Shown here piece by piece: positions 35,561 to 44,806 of a DNA stretch of 64,000 nt (its first letter is position 1; every line of letters begins with the position of its first letter). The stretch is from Naasia sp. SYSU D00948 (lineage in GTDB: Bacteria > Actinomycetota > Actinomycetes > Actinomycetales > Microbacteriaceae): contig NZ_JAFMTA010000001.1 in the NCBI RefSeq assembly GCF_017916515.1, positions 1,240,001-1,304,000 of the forward strand. The letters are read 5' to 3'. The position numbers and the translations under genes are program-made. The notes under the pieces were generated by a model that was given only the letters and a program-made list of their open reading frames with translations, ran no database searches and was not told where the DNA came from.

Positions 35561-36817
35561 TCAGACTCGCACCGCCCGACGGGGAACCGATGCGCGGGGC
35601 GTTCCGAGGCCGGCCGCGACGAGAGCGGCGCCACGGGCGGCGAGGTCGCGGTCGGCGAGCGTCACCACCGGATGCGGCACGAGGTCCGCGATCCTGGCGG
35701 CGACCCCGGGCGCCGCGGCGCCCCTGCCCGTCAGCACCACCACGTCGGGAGGGGAGATCGCTGCCGCGCGCCGGATGGCGGTGGCGGCGCGCTCGGCGAG
35801 AGCCGGGAGTGCATCCCCAAGAAGCGGCTCGGGCGCTCGCCGAGCAGCCAGGGGCGACGGGGTCGAGACCTCGATGGCGCGGGCAGGGCCGTCCGGGAGA
35901 TCGGCGCCGAGGATCTCGTAGGTGACGTCGGTGGGAAGGACGGCGGCGAGGCCGGACGCGGCGGGAGTGATCGCGACCGTGGTCGTGCCGAGGCAGGCGA
36001 GCAGGAGGTGACCGGAGGAGCCGAGCTCGCGACCAGCCGCGAGGAGCGCGCAGGGGAGGTCGCCGGGAGCGGCCACCACCTGCACGCCGGGCGGCAGGCC
36101 GAGCTGAGCCGCTGCCGCGGGCGCCAGGGCACCGAGCGGGGCACCGGACGGAGCGAGCGGGGCGAGCTTGCCGGGGTCGAAGCCGAGCCGCCGCAGCAGC
36201 CCGGACGAGACGTCACGACCGTCGGCGGTGAGCACGCCGAGGCGCAGGGCCATCGGGGTGCTGAGCCACAGCTCGCCGGTCGCCCTCCAGGCGAGTGCGT
36301 CCGGGAGGCTCGTCCACAGCGGCGCCTGATCGCCGTGCAGGAGAAGCTTCGGAAGGCCGGACAGCGGAGAGGCCGGGCATCCCGTCAGCGCTACGGCGGA
36401 CGCGCCCAGCCTCTCGGCGACAGCCTCGGCGGCCGGGAGGCTCGCCTCCTCGACGTCGGGGTAGACCGCGGTGGTGCGACCGGACAGGGGGTCGACGCCG
36501 ACCACGGCGCCCCGCAGCCCGGTGAATGCGAGCCTGTCCACCCGAGCGAGGAGATCCGGAGCCACGCGCTGGAACGCGAGGGCGGCGGTCGCCCAGACCT
36601 CGGCGAGGCTGCGTCTCGCGGGCGGTGGAGGAGGCGCGTACGGGCGCTCGGCGTTCGCCACGATCCTGCCCGCTTCCAGGAGGACCACGCGCACTCGGGA
36701 GGCACCGAGGTCCGCGCCGGCGGCGAGCGCGGGTCTCAGCAGCTCACGGGACACGTGCTCTCCAGGATCGGCGCCGCGTGCAGCGAGGGCGGCGGGTGCG
36801 GCGGTGCGCTCGGACAT
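35561..36817 (-). CDS. FGGY-like carbohydrate kinase, divergent
   Basis: A 418-residue protein with an actin-like ATPase fold read from the N-terminal ADLGASRVRVVLLEAG (phosphate-1 loop), the middle ALTGCPASPLSGLPKLLLHG and PDALAWRATGELWLS segments typical of FGGY kinases, and VVAAPGDLPCALLAAG, where Asp is the likely catalytic base. It is shorter than most xylulokinases (about 480-500) and the N-terminal half is compressed, so the substrate cannot be named. ATG at 36817. It heads a probable operon with the Gfo/Idh gene and diverges from the amidohydrolase. Confidence 0.68.
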   Translation of the reverse strand: MSERTAAPAALAARGADPGEHVSRELLRPALAAGADLGASRVRVVLLEAGRIVANAERPYAPPPPPARRSLAEVWATAALAFQRVAPDLLARVDRLAFTGLRGAVVGVDPLSGRTTAVYPDVEEASLPAAEAVAERLGASAVALTGCPASPLSGLPKLLLHGDQAPLWTSLPDALAWRATGELWLSTPMALRLGVLTADGRDVSSGLLRRLGFDPGKLAPLAPSGAPLGALAPAAAAQLGLPPGVQVVAAPGDLPCALLAAGRELGSSGHLLLACLGTTTVAITPAASGLAAVLPTDVTYEILGADLPDGPARAIEVSTPSPLAARRAPEPLLGDALPALAERAATAIRRAAAISPPDVVVLTGRGAAAPGVAARIADLVPHPVVTLADRDLAARGAALVAAGLGTPRASVPRRAVRV

Positions 36818-37177
36818 GGTGCCGGCCGGACCCCTGATGGGGCCGGACGTGGGGGCGACTCTATCCGCCGGGCAGTGCCGCTCCGGCGGCCTCGAACTCG
36901 TCAGCTGAGGATCGAAAGCCCTGGTCGCCGTACCCTTAGCGACACATGCCGGGAGCGGCACGGGTCGTGTGAAGCTCGTGTTAAATCCTGGTGACCGCCG
37001 TGTTGCATCCGCTGCCGAGCGCCCTCCCGGAGGTCTCGGCCGCGTCCGGCACACGTACCATGGCACCGCCTACTGGCATTCCCGTTTGCACCGCGCAATG
37101 ACGATCCGGGCCGCCTCGCCCCGGGACAGGGAGACGGCTCGACGCCGCCTCGAAGCGGCACGGGAACGGAGCAGAGC
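36818..37177. other. 360-bp divergent intergenic region, no gene seen
   Basis: It lies between the FGGY-like kinase and the amidohydrolase. Candidate -10 hexamers are TAGAGT on the minus strand (36858-36863) and TTAAAT on the plus strand (36981-36986), neither with a good -35. No tRNA fold, clear palindromic operator, riboswitch or small open frame with a ribosome site was recognised. Confidence 0.5.
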
Positions 37178-38539
37178 ATGCAGCAGCGGATGGACGCCGT
37201 CGTCGCGAACGCGTCGCACATCTATCTCGACCGGGGGGTCGAGCTGGCCGGCGGCTGGATCGCGGTGAGACACGGCAGGGTCGCGGCCTATGGCGACTCC
37301 GGCACCCCCGCCCCACCGGCGGATCGTGTGATCGATGCGGGCGGCAGGGTCGTCACGCCGGGTCTCATCAACACGCATCACCACATCTATCAGAACCTCA
37401 CCCGCAGCTTCGGGCCCGCGGTCAACGGGACGCTGTTCGGGTGGCTCACCACGCTCTACCCGATGTGGGCGCGGCTCGACCAGGATGGCGCCTACTACTC
37501 GGCGTACGTCGGCATCGCGGAGCTCCTGCTCGGCGGCTGCACGACCTCCACCGACCACCTCTACGTGCACCCCCGCCCGGGGCTCATCGACGCCGAGATC
37601 CGGGCGGCCCAGGACATCGGCTTCCGCTTCTACCCGACCCGCGGGTCCATGAGCCGATCCGAGGAGGACGGCTACCTGCCGCCCCGCTCCGTCGTGCAGA
37701 AGAACGACGTGATCCTCGAGGACTCCGAGCGCCTCATCCGCGCCTACCACGACCCTTCCCCGGGAGCGCTGATCCGCGTCGCCCTCGCACCCTGCTCGCC
37801 GTTCAGTGTGGACGACGACCTCATGCGGGCGACGGCCGAGCTGTCCGAGAGGCACGGGGTCCGGATGCACACCCACCTCGCCGAGGACCCGGACGAGGAC
37901 TCCTTCTGCCTCGGGCACTACGGTCGGACGCCGGTCGAGCACTTCGAGGACGTCGGCTGGGCGAACGACCGCTCCTGGGTGGCGCACTTCGCGTACCCGT
38001 CCGACGCGGAGTCGAAGCGGCTCGCGAAGGCGGGGGTCGGCGTCGCGCACTGCCCGAGCTCCAACATGGTGCTCTGCGGCGCGACCGCGAACGTGCCGCG
38101 GCTGCGCTCCTACGGCATGCCGGTCGGGCTCGGGTGCGACGGCTCCGCCAGCGCGGACGCCGCCTCGCTGTGGATGGAGGCGCGCGGCGCCCTGATGCTC
38201 GCACGGTTCGTGAACGGGGCGGGCGCGTTCACCGCTCGGGACGCGCTCGACGTCGGCACGCGCGGATCCGCCGCCTGCCTGGGGTGGGAGGACGAGATCG
38301 GGCACCTCACGGTGGGGGCGCTCGCCGACCTCGTCGTGTGGGACATGGCGTCGGTGTCCCTCGCGGGAGCGCTCGACGACCCGATCGAGGCCCTGCTGCG
38401 CTGCGGCCCGGCGACGGCCTGGACGACGATGGTCGGCGGTCGCGTCCTCGTCGACGGCGGGGAGCTCCAGCTCCCCGGACTGCCGGACGCCCTCCGCGAG
38501 CACCGGCGGATCGCCGCCGACCTCCAGCGCGCCCTGTAG
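37178..38539 (+). CDS. Amidohydrolase, 8-oxoguanine deaminase / TRZ-ATZ type
   Basis: A 453-residue metal-dependent deaminase of the amidohydrolase superfamily. The metal ligands are visible: HHH in GLINTHHHIYQNLTRSFGP, the His in MHTHLAED, a further His in GVAHCPSSNM, and the Asp in GLGCDGSAS. The PMWARLDQDG segment and overall sequence resemble 8-oxoguanine deaminases and hydroxyatrazine hydrolases, so deamination of an oxidised purine is the best guess. No purine genes lie nearby. ATG at 37178; ATG at 37190 is an alternative. Confidence 0.85.
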   Translation: MQQRMDAVVANASHIYLDRGVELAGGWIAVRHGRVAAYGDSGTPAPPADRVIDAGGRVVTPGLINTHHHIYQNLTRSFGPAVNGTLFGWLTTLYPMWARLDQDGAYYSAYVGIAELLLGGCTTSTDHLYVHPRPGLIDAEIRAAQDIGFRFYPTRGSMSRSEEDGYLPPRSVVQKNDVILEDSERLIRAYHDPSPGALIRVALAPCSPFSVDDDLMRATAELSERHGVRMHTHLAEDPDEDSFCLGHYGRTPVEHFEDVGWANDRSWVAHFAYPSDAESKRLAKAGVGVAHCPSSNMVLCGATANVPRLRSYGMPVGLGCDGSASADAASLWMEARGALMLARFVNGAGAFTARDALDVGTRGSAACLGWEDEIGHLTVGALADLVVWDMASVSLAGALDDPIEALLRCGPATAWTTMVGGRVLVDGGELQLPGLPDALREHRRIAADLQRAL

Positions 38540-38551
38540 CGTCCGCACCCG

Positions 38552-38674
38552 CTCTGCACGGATCCGGAGACTCTGCACGGATCCGGAGACTCCGCACGGA
38601 TCCGGAGGAAACGGCGAAACGCCGTGTCCGGAGGTGCCCGGTACGGCGTTTCCGCCATCCCTCCGGATCCGTGC
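38552..38674. repeat. Tandem TGCACGGATCCGG repeats with inverted copy at a convergent junction
   Basis: Three head-to-tail 19-nt units (38552-38570, 38571-38589, 38590-38608; the third with two changes) each contain TGCACGGATCCGG or a near copy. CCTCCGGATCCGTGC at 38660-38674 is the exact inverse of 38594-38608. Between them GGCGAAACGCCG-type hairpins repeat. It fills the gap between the amidohydrolase and lldD stops. The core matches that of the 34090-34239 array at 11 of 13 positions. Confidence 0.75.
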
Positions 38675-38689
38675 CGATTGCGGACGGGG

Positions 38690-39940
38690 CTAGGCGGTTG
38701 CGCGAGGTCGCGGGACCAGGCGCTCCAGCTGGGTCACGTGCGACGGGTTGAGCTCCTCGAGGGACCGTGCGCCGAGCAGCTTCATCGTGCGCACGATCTG
38801 GCCGCGCAGGATCTCGATGGCGCGCTCCACGCCCTCCTGCCCGCCCGCCATGAGCCCGTACAGGTAGGCGCGGCCGATGAGGGTGAAGCGGGCGCCGAGG
38901 GCGATCGAGGCGACGATGTCCGAGCCGGACATGATGCCGGTGTCCACGTGCACCTCGGTGTCCTTGCCGACCTCGCGGACGACGTCGGGCAGGAGGTGGA
39001 ACGGGATCGGGGCGCGGTCGAGCTGGCGGCCGCCGTGGTTCGACAGCAGGATCGCGTCAACGCCGAGGTTCGTCAGGCGCTTCGCGTCGTCGACGCTCTG
39101 GACGCCCTTGACGACGAGCTTGCCCGGCCACTGCTCCTTGATCCAGGCGAGGTCCTCGAAGGTGACCGTGGGGTCGAACATCGTGTCGAGGAGCTCGCCC
39201 ACGGTTCCGGACCAGCGGTCGAGCGAGGCGAAGGCGAGGGGCTCGGTCGTGAGGAAGTTGATCCACCACTCGGGACGCGGCAGGGCGTTGATCACGGTCT
39301 TCGGCGTGAGGGTCGGCGGGATCGTCATGCCGTTGCGGGAGTCGCGGAGCCGCGCGCCGGCCACCGGCACGTCGACGGTGACGAGGAGGGTGTCGAACCC
39401 GGCCTTCGCGGCACGGTCGACGAGCGCCATGGACCGGTCGCGGTCCTTCCACATGTACAGCTGGAACCAGTTGCGGCCGTTCGGTGCCGCGGCGGCCACG
39501 TCCTCGATCGAGGTCGTTCCCATGGTCGACAGCGAGAAGGGGATGCCGGCCTTCGCGGCCGCCTTCGCCCCGGCGATCTCGCCCTCGGTGTGCATCATCC
39601 GGGTGAAGCCCGTGGGAGCGATGCCGAAGGGCAGCTCCACGCGCTTGCCGAGGACGTCCCACCCGGTGTCGACGTCCGACACGTCACGGAGGATCGCCGG
39701 GTGGAACTCCACGTCCTCGAAGGCCTGCCGAGCGCGCTGGATCGAGATCTCCTGCTCCGCCGAGCCGTCCGTATAGTCGAACGGGGCCTGCGGGGTGCGC
39801 CGCTTCGCGATCTCGCGGAGGTCGTAGATCGTGTACGCCTCCTGGAGCCGCCGCTTCTTGAAGTTGAGCGTCGGCTTCTTGAACCGCATGAGCGGCGCGA
39901 GGTCGCGGACCTTGGGGATGCGGCGCTGAATGTTCGCCAT
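38690..39940 (-). CDS. lldD: L-lactate dehydrogenase (FMN-dependent alpha-hydroxy-acid oxidase family)
   Basis: A 416-residue flavoenzyme that oxidises L-lactate to pyruvate at the membrane side. The active-site His302 is in [14 protein letters not shown]-phosphate binding [18 protein letters not shown] follows, and substrate-binding segments [13 protein letters not shown] and [14 protein letters not shown] are intact. ATG at 39940 has AGAGGA upstream. The divergent FadR-type regulator and the shared palindrome (39959-39973) support lactate rather than another hydroxy acid. A TATGAT -10 lies just upstream of that palindrome. Confidence 0.9.
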   Translation of the reverse strand: MANIQRRIPKVRDLAPLMRFKKPTLNFKKRRLQEAYTIYDLREIAKRRTPQAPFDYTDGSAEQEISIQRARQAFEDVEFHPAILRDVSDVDTGWDVLGKRVELPFGIAPTGFTRMMHTEGEIAGAKAAAKAGIPFSLSTMGTTSIEDVAAAAPNGRNWFQLYMWKDRDRSMALVDRAAKAGFDTLLVTVDVPVAGARLRDSRNGMTIPPTLTPKTVINALPRPEWWINFLTTEPLAFASLDRWSGTVGELLDTMFDPTVTFEDLAWIKEQWPGKLVVKGVQSVDDAKRLTNLGVDAILLSNHGGRQLDRAPIPFHLLPDVVREVGKDTEVHVDTGIMSGSDIVASIALGARFTLIGRAYLYGLMAGGQEGVERAIEILRGQIVRTMKLLGARSLEELNPSHVTQLERLVPRPRATA

Positions 39941-39958
39941 CGAATCGTCCTCTCGGCG

Positions 39959-39973
39959 TGTGGTCTGACCACA
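39959..39973. promoter_or_regulatory. FadR/LldR-type operator, perfect palindrome
   Basis: TGTGGTCTGACCACA is a 15-nt perfect palindrome around a central T and fits the GntR/FadR consensus TNGTNNNACNA. For lldD (minus strand) it lies just downstream of a TATGAT -10 (39976-39981), at the expected transcript start. For the regulator gene it falls in the -35 zone of its TACCGT (39991-39996). One bound dimer could repress both. Confidence 0.8.
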
Positions 39974-39990
39974 GGATCATAGCCGACCGG

Positions 39991-39996
39991 TACCGT
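39991..39996 (+). promoter_or_regulatory. Candidate -10 of the lldR-like gene
   Basis: TACCGT ends 7 nt before the ATG at 40004, again a leaderless spacing without a convincing ribosome binding site. Confidence 0.35.
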
Positions 39997-40003
39997 GGGC
40001 GGA

Positions 40004-40687
40004 ATGAGGTCCCACGAGATCGTCCTCGACTGGGTGGAGCGTCAGCTGGCGGGTCGCTCCCTCGCCATCGGCGGCCGGCTCCCCGGGGAGCGTGCGCTCG
40101 CGGAGGAGCTCGGGATCTCCCGGGCCGCCGTCCGGGAGGGCCTGCGCGTCCTCGAGGTGCTCGGCGTCCTCCGCTCCGGCGTCGGATCGGGACCCGCCGC
40201 CGGCACCGTCATCGTCGCGGAGCCGGCCCTCGCGCTGAGTGCCGCACTGCGCATGCACCTCGCGAGCGAGCACCTGCGGGCCGAGGACATCGTGGAGACG
40301 CGTGTCCTCCTCGAGGGCTGGACCGCCCGCAACGCGAAGGTCGGCTCCCGGGATCTCAGCGAGGCGCGGGTGCTGCTCGCGAGCATGGAGGACGAGGACA
40401 TCGAGCCGCCGGTGTTCCTCGACCGGGACGCCGCCTTCCACGTCGCGATCGCGAGCTCGACCGGCAATCCGCTCGTCGGGGCGATGATGGCGTCGCTCCG
40501 GGAGTCCATCCGCGGCTACACCCTCGCCCTCACAGAGAAGCTGCCCGACTGGGACAGGACGGCGACCCGGCTGCGGCGGGAGCACCGCGAGCTGCTGACC
40601 GCGATCGAGGAGGGCCGGCGCGACGAGGCGGCCGACCTCATGACCGCCCACATCACCCGGTATTACACCGAAGCGGCCTCCGGCTGA
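40004..40687 (+). CDS. FadR-subfamily GntR regulator, probable LldR
   Basis: A 227-residue regulator with an N-terminal winged helix (GGRLPGERALAEELGISRAAVREGLRVLE region, about 22-50) and a C-terminal all-helical FCD domain with Asp and His residues that bind metal in relatives (DRDAAFHVAIASST; MTAHITRYY). Divergence from lldD and the palindrome between them make it a likely lactate-responsive repressor. ATG at 40004; GTG at 39995 is in frame but would lie in the promoter. Confidence 0.87.
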   Translation: MRSHEIVLDWVERQLAGRSLAIGGRLPGERALAEELGISRAAVREGLRVLEVLGVLRSGVGSGPAAGTVIVAEPALALSAALRMHLASEHLRAEDIVETRVLLEGWTARNAKVGSRDLSEARVLLASMEDEDIEPPVFLDRDAAFHVAIASSTGNPLVGAMMASLRESIRGYTLALTEKLPDWDRTATRLRREHRELLTAIEEGRRDEAADLMTAHITRYYTEAASG

Positions 40688-40739
40688 ACCCCCCTGGCGC
40701 AGGCGGCGCTCGGGCAGGATCGCACGGTAGAACAGAGAC

Positions 40740-43010
40740 GTGGACGAGTCCTCCGAGACCACTTCGACCGAGATCCCCGAGATCACCGAGCACACGACCG
40801 AGATCACCTACGACGAGCAGCGGTATCCCGCGCGTCCGCGCCGGCTGCGACCCCGCGATCACTTCCGGGGCGGCAGGCCGCGCCGGTTCACCACGGACCC
40901 GCGCACGGCGAACGGCACAAACCCCTCCTACGTCGAGTGGCTCGTGCGCCAGTCGATGCTGAAGGACGCCGACGTCTTGAGCCGCCAGCTCTCCGGGCAG
41001 CCGTCGATGTGGCGGAACCCCTACGCGCGCCCGGACGCCCGCCGTGCGATCGGAACCAGCGACGTGTGGTTCACGGCCTATCCCATCTCGCTCATCACGA
41101 AGCCCGGACAGTCGTTCCTGCAGGCCCTCGGCGAGAAGGAGCTCTGGGACGCCTTCCAGAGCATCGGCATCAACGGCGTCCACACCGGCCCGGTCAAGCG
41201 CGCGGGCGGCATCACGGGTTGGCAGGAGACGCCCAGCGTCGACGGTCACTTCGACAGGATCAGCACGCAGATCGACCCCGCGTTCGGCGACGAGGAGTCA
41301 TTCCGCCGCATGTGCGACGTCGCGGATTCGCATGGCGGCAGCATCATCGACGACATCGTGCCCGGGCACACCGGCAAGGGCGCCGACTTCCGCCTCGCGG
41401 AGATGGCGTACAAGGACTACCCGGGGATCTACCACATGGTCGAGATCCCGCCGGAGGACTGGCACCTGCTCCCGGAGGTCCCGGAGGGGCGGGACGCGGT
41501 CAACCTCGACCCCGCGACGGAGCGCCGCCTGAGCGAGCACGGCTACATCATCGGCGAGCTGCAGCGCGTCATCTTCTACACGCCGGGGGTGAAGGAGACG
41601 AACTGGAGCGCGACCGCACCGGTCATCGGCCCCGACGGCATCCAGCGCCGCTGGGTCTACCTGCACTACTTCAAGCAGGGCCAGCCGTCGATCAACTGGC
41701 TGGACCCGACGTTCGCCGGCATGCGCCTCGTGATCGGCGACGCCCTGCACTCGCTGGGTGACCTGGGCACGAGCGCCCTGCGCCTCGACGCCAACGGCTT
41801 CCTCGGGGTCGAGAAGAGCGCCGAGGGGCTGCCGGCCTGGTCCGAGGGCCACCCGCTGTCGCACGCGGCGAACCACATCATCGCGGGCATGGTCCGCAAG
41901 GTCGGCGGCTTCACGTTCCAGGAGCTGAACCTGACGATGGAGGACATCCGCGACACCGGCGCCGTCGGCGCCGACCTGTCGTACGACTTCGTGAGCCGCC
42001 CGGCCTACCACCACGCGCTCGCCACCGGCCAGACCGAGTTCCTGCGCCTCACCCTCACGACGGCGCTCGAGCTCGGGGTGGAGCCGGTCGGCCTGGTGCA
42101 CGGGCTGCAGAACCACGACGAGCTCACCTACGAGCTCGTGCACTGGGCGACCACGCACCGCGACGACACCTACTTCTTCCGTCACCGCGAGGTGACGGGC
42201 GGCCAGCTCGCGGAGGAGATCCGTGCCGATCTGACCGAGAAGCTGACCGGCTCCGCGGACTACAACATGGTGTTCACGCAGAACGGCATCGCCTGCACGA
42301 CGGCGTCCACCATCGCCGCCAGCCAGGGCTTCCAGCACCTCGAGGACATCACCGAGGCCGACATCCCGCGCATCCGCGACGCGCACCTGCTGCTCGCGAA
42401 GTACAACGCGTGGCAGCCGGGCGTGTTCGCGCTCTCCGGCTGGGACCTCCTCGGGATGCTGACCGTGCCCGCGAAGGAGGTGCGCGAGCTCATCGAGACC
42501 GGCGACACCCGGTGGATCTCCCGCGGCGCCCACGACCTGCTCGACTCGTCGCCGGAGGCGACGCGCTCGCCCGCCGGGATGCCGCGCGGCCGGTCGCTGT
42601 ACGGCTCGCTGCCCGCCCAGCTCGAGCAGCCCGACTCCTTCATCTCCGGGCTCACCGACGTGATCGACATCCGCCGCACCCACTCGATCGCGACGGCGAC
42701 GCAGCTCGACATCCCGCTCGTCGCGCACCACAGCATGCTCGTCCTGGTCCACCGTCTCGACGACGGCGACCGGACCCGCGAGGACGCGCCGATCCAGGTG
42801 ACGGTGCTCAACTTCTCCGGCGAATCGGTCGACGGCACCGTGCATTCGGAGGCGCTCGTCCCGCAGTGCGACGTCATCGATGCCTCGACGGGCGAGACCA
42901 TCGCGCACGTCGACGACCTGCAGAGCTTCTCGGTCCACCTGCCGCCGTACGAGGGCCTCTTCCTCCTGCTCCGGCCGGCGGAGGAGGCATCGGCCGAGCC
43001 GGCCGGATGA
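40740..43010 (+). CDS. Divergent GH13 enzyme, maltose alpha-D-glucosyltransferase (trehalose synthase)-like
   Basis: A 756-residue protein. After an acidic 40-residue start and an Arg-rich patch, the catalytic barrel shows LRLDANGF with nucleophile Asp350, FQELNLT with acid/base Glu395 and [10 protein letters not shown] with Asp460. Region I reads DDIVPGHTG (about 204-212): the usual Asn before His is replaced by Gly. A C-terminal beta domain (about 670-750, [11 protein letters not shown]) ends it. This matches proteins annotated as maltose alpha-D-glucosyltransferase, which interconvert maltose and trehalose, but it is far from classical TreS, so the activity is provisional. GTG start at 40740. 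Confidence 0.83.
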   Translation: MDESSETTSTEIPEITEHTTEITYDEQRYPARPRRLRPRDHFRGGRPRRFTTDPRTANGTNPSYVEWLVRQSMLKDADVLSRQLSGQPSMWRNPYARPDARRAIGTSDVWFTAYPISLITKPGQSFLQALGEKELWDAFQSIGINGVHTGPVKRAGGITGWQETPSVDGHFDRISTQIDPAFGDEESFRRMCDVADSHGGSIIDDIVPGHTGKGADFRLAEMAYKDYPGIYHMVEIPPEDWHLLPEVPEGRDAVNLDPATERRLSEHGYIIGELQRVIFYTPGVKETNWSATAPVIGPDGIQRRWVYLHYFKQGQPSINWLDPTFAGMRLVIGDALHSLGDLGTSALRLDANGFLGVEKSAEGLPAWSEGHPLSHAANHIIAGMVRKVGGFTFQELNLTMEDIRDTGAVGADLSYDFVSRPAYHHALATGQTEFLRLTLTTALELGVEPVGLVHGLQNHDELTYELVHWATTHRDDTYFFRHREVTGGQLAEEIRADLTEKLTGSADYNMVFTQNGIACTTASTIAASQGFQHLEDITEADIPRIRDAHLLLAKYNAWQPGVFALSGWDLLGMLTVPAKEVRELIETGDTRWISRGAHDLLDSSPEATRSPAGMPRGRSLYGSLPAQLEQPDSFISGLTDVIDIRRTHSIATATQLDIPLVAHHSMLVLVHRLDDGDRTREDAPIQVTVLNFSGESVDGTVHSEALVPQCDVIDASTGETIAHVDDLQSFSVHLPPYEGLFLLLRPAEEASAEPAG

Positions 43011-43054
43011 CGCGGCGCCGCACGGGCGAAACAAGCCCGCAACACGCCCCTCGC

Positions 43055-43060
43055 TAGAGT
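43055..43060 (+). promoter_or_regulatory. Candidate -10 before the ATP-grasp gene
   Basis: TAGAGT ends 6 nt before ATG 43067 and no ribosome binding site intervenes, so the cassette may start as a leaderless transcript independent of the GH13 gene. Confidence 0.4.
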
Positions 43061-43066
43061 CGGCAC

Positions 43067-44806
43067 ATGGGCGACCTGTTCGACGGCTATGCCGCCCCGC
43101 CGGCTCGCCCGCAGCCCGCTCCGCCCCGCCCCGCGTTCGACGAGATGTTCGCCGTGCCGCCCGACGGCACCGGTGACCCGAAGGCGCGCGAGCCCTATCG
43201 GGACATCTACGCCGCCCTCGCGAGGATGACGCAGGACGAGCTGCGCGGCCGCACCGAGGCGCTGGCCTCGAGCTACCTCGCGCAGGGGGTCACCTTCGAC
43301 TTCGCGGGGGAGGAGCGTCCCTTCCCGCTCGACGCCGTCCCCCGGGTCATCGACCAGGGGGAGTGGAGCCGCATCGAGGCGGGCGTGCGGCAGCGCGTGC
43401 TGGCGCTCGAGGCGTTCCTCGCCGACGTCTACGGACCGCAGCAGGCGATCCGCGACGGGGTGCTCCCGGCGTCGCTGCTCACGTCGTCGTCGCACTACCA
43501 CCGGCAGGCCGCCGGGATCGAGCCCGCCAACGGCGTGCGCATCCAGGTCTCGGGCATCGACCTGATCCGCGACGAGGCGGGCGAGTGGCGGGTCCTCGAG
43601 GACAACGTCCGTGTGCCGAGCGGCGTCAGCTACGTGATCTCCAACCGGCGCGTCATGGCCCAGACGCTGCCCGAGCTCTTCGTCTCGATGCGCGTCCGCC
43701 CGGTCGGCGACTACCCGAACCGGCTGCTGCAGGCGCTCCGCGCGGCCGCTCCGCCGGGCATCGAGGACCCGGTCGTCGTGGTCCTCACGCCGGGCGTCTA
43801 CAACTCGGCGTACTTCGAGCACACGCTTCTCGCGCGGCTGATGGGCGTCGAGCTCGTCGAGGGCCGTGACCTCTTCTGCTCCGGGGGCCGCGTGTTCATG
43901 CGCACGACCGCTGGTCCGACGCGCGTCGACGTCATCTACCGCCGGGTGGACGACGAGTTCCTCGACCCGCTCCAGTTCCGCGCCGACTCGATGCTCGGCT
44001 CGCCTGGGCTGATGCTGGCGGCCCGCCTCGGCAACGTCACCATCGCGAACGCGGTCGGCAACGGCGTCGCCGACGACAAGCTCGTCTACACCTACGTCCC
44101 CGACCTCATCCGCTACTACCTGTCGGAGGAGCCGATCCTGCCCAACGTGCAGACGTGGCGGCTGGAGGAGCCCGGGGCGCTCGAGGAGGTGCTCGACCGC
44201 CTCGCCGAGCTGGTCGTGAAGCCCGTCGACGCGTCCGGCGGCAAGGGGCTCGTGGTCGGGCCGGCCGCGTCCGGGGCCGAGCTCACCGAGCTGCGCGGCC
44301 GCCTGCTGAAGGACCCGCGCGGCTGGATCGCGCAGCCCGTCGTGCAGCTGTCCACCATCCCGACGCTCGTCGACGACGGCGTCCGCCCGCGGCATGCCGA
44401 CCTCCGCCCGTTCGCGGTGCACGACGGGCGCGACGTGTGGGTTCTCCCCGGCGGCCTCACCCGCGTCGCCCTGCCCGAGGGACAGCTCGTCGTGAACTCG
44501 AGCCAGGGCGGCGGCTCCAAGGACACCTGGGTCGTCGGCGGCGCGCCGCTCGCCGCACCTGACCGGGGCATCTCGGGTCTCGTCGGCGCCCAGGCGACCT
44601 CGACCTCGTCGATCCCCGTGATCCGCGAGCACGCGCCCGACCACTCACCTGAGGACCGGCCGCGCTCCGGCAGCGAGCAGCAGCAGCAACAGCAGCAGCA
44701 GGCGCGCGACGTCGCGACTCGGGCCGGTTCGGCGAACCCGGGCCGAAATTCCGGCCCGGATCGTCCGGGACGGCCCGGGTTGGCATCCGGAGGTGCGGGA
44801 TGCTGA
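43067..44806 (+). CDS. Circularly permuted type 2 ATP-grasp protein
   Basis: A 579-residue predicted peptide ligase. The permuted ATP-grasp core (about 90-500) includes FEHTLLARLMGVELVEGRDL, VDVIYRRVDDEFLDPL, ELVVKPVDASGGKGLVVGP with the nucleotide-binding Lys/Gly loop, and PGGLTRVALPEGQLVVNSSQGGGSKDTWV-type metal-binding end segments. Known genomics of this family places it with alpha-E and transglutaminase proteins in predicted peptide-synthesis systems, as here. The last 70 residues are low-complexity and include eight consecutive Gln (codons 44678-44701) followed by Arg/Pro/Gly-rich sequence. The 3' end overlaps the alpha-E gene by 7 nt. Confidence 0.9.
   Translation: MGDLFDGYAAPPARPQPAPPRPAFDEMFAVPPDGTGDPKAREPYRDIYAALARMTQDELRGRTEALASSYLAQGVTFDFAGEERPFPLDAVPRVIDQGEWSRIEAGVRQRVLALEAFLADVYGPQQAIRDGVLPASLLTSSSHYHRQAAGIEPANGVRIQVSGIDLIRDEAGEWRVLEDNVRVPSGVSYVISNRRVMAQTLPELFVSMRVRPVGDYPNRLLQALRAAAPPGIEDPVVVVLTPGVYNSAYFEHTLLARLMGVELVEGRDLFCSGGRVFMRTTAGPTRVDVIYRRVDDEFLDPLQFRADSMLGSPGLMLAARLGNVTIANAVGNGVADDKLVYTYVPDLIRYYLSEEPILPNVQTWRLEEPGALEEVLDRLAELVVKPVDASGGKGLVVGPAASGAELTELRGRLLKDPRGWIAQPVVQLSTIPTLVDDGVRPRHADLRPFAVHDGRDVWVLPGGLTRVALPEGQLVVNSSQGGGSKDTWVVGGAPLAAPDRGISGLVGAQATSTSSIPVIREHAPDHSPEDRPRSGSEQQQQQQQQARDVATRAGSANPGRNSGPDRPGRPGLASGGAGC

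Noticed and set aside
36818-37177. tRNA, riboswitch or small gene in the largest gap
   Set aside because: No cloverleaf, conserved T-loop or open frame with a ribosome site could be recognised.
38552-38674. Possible attachment site or insertion-sequence end
   Set aside because: No integrase or transposase nearby, no target duplication and no change in gene content; it resembles the other intergenic repeat instead.
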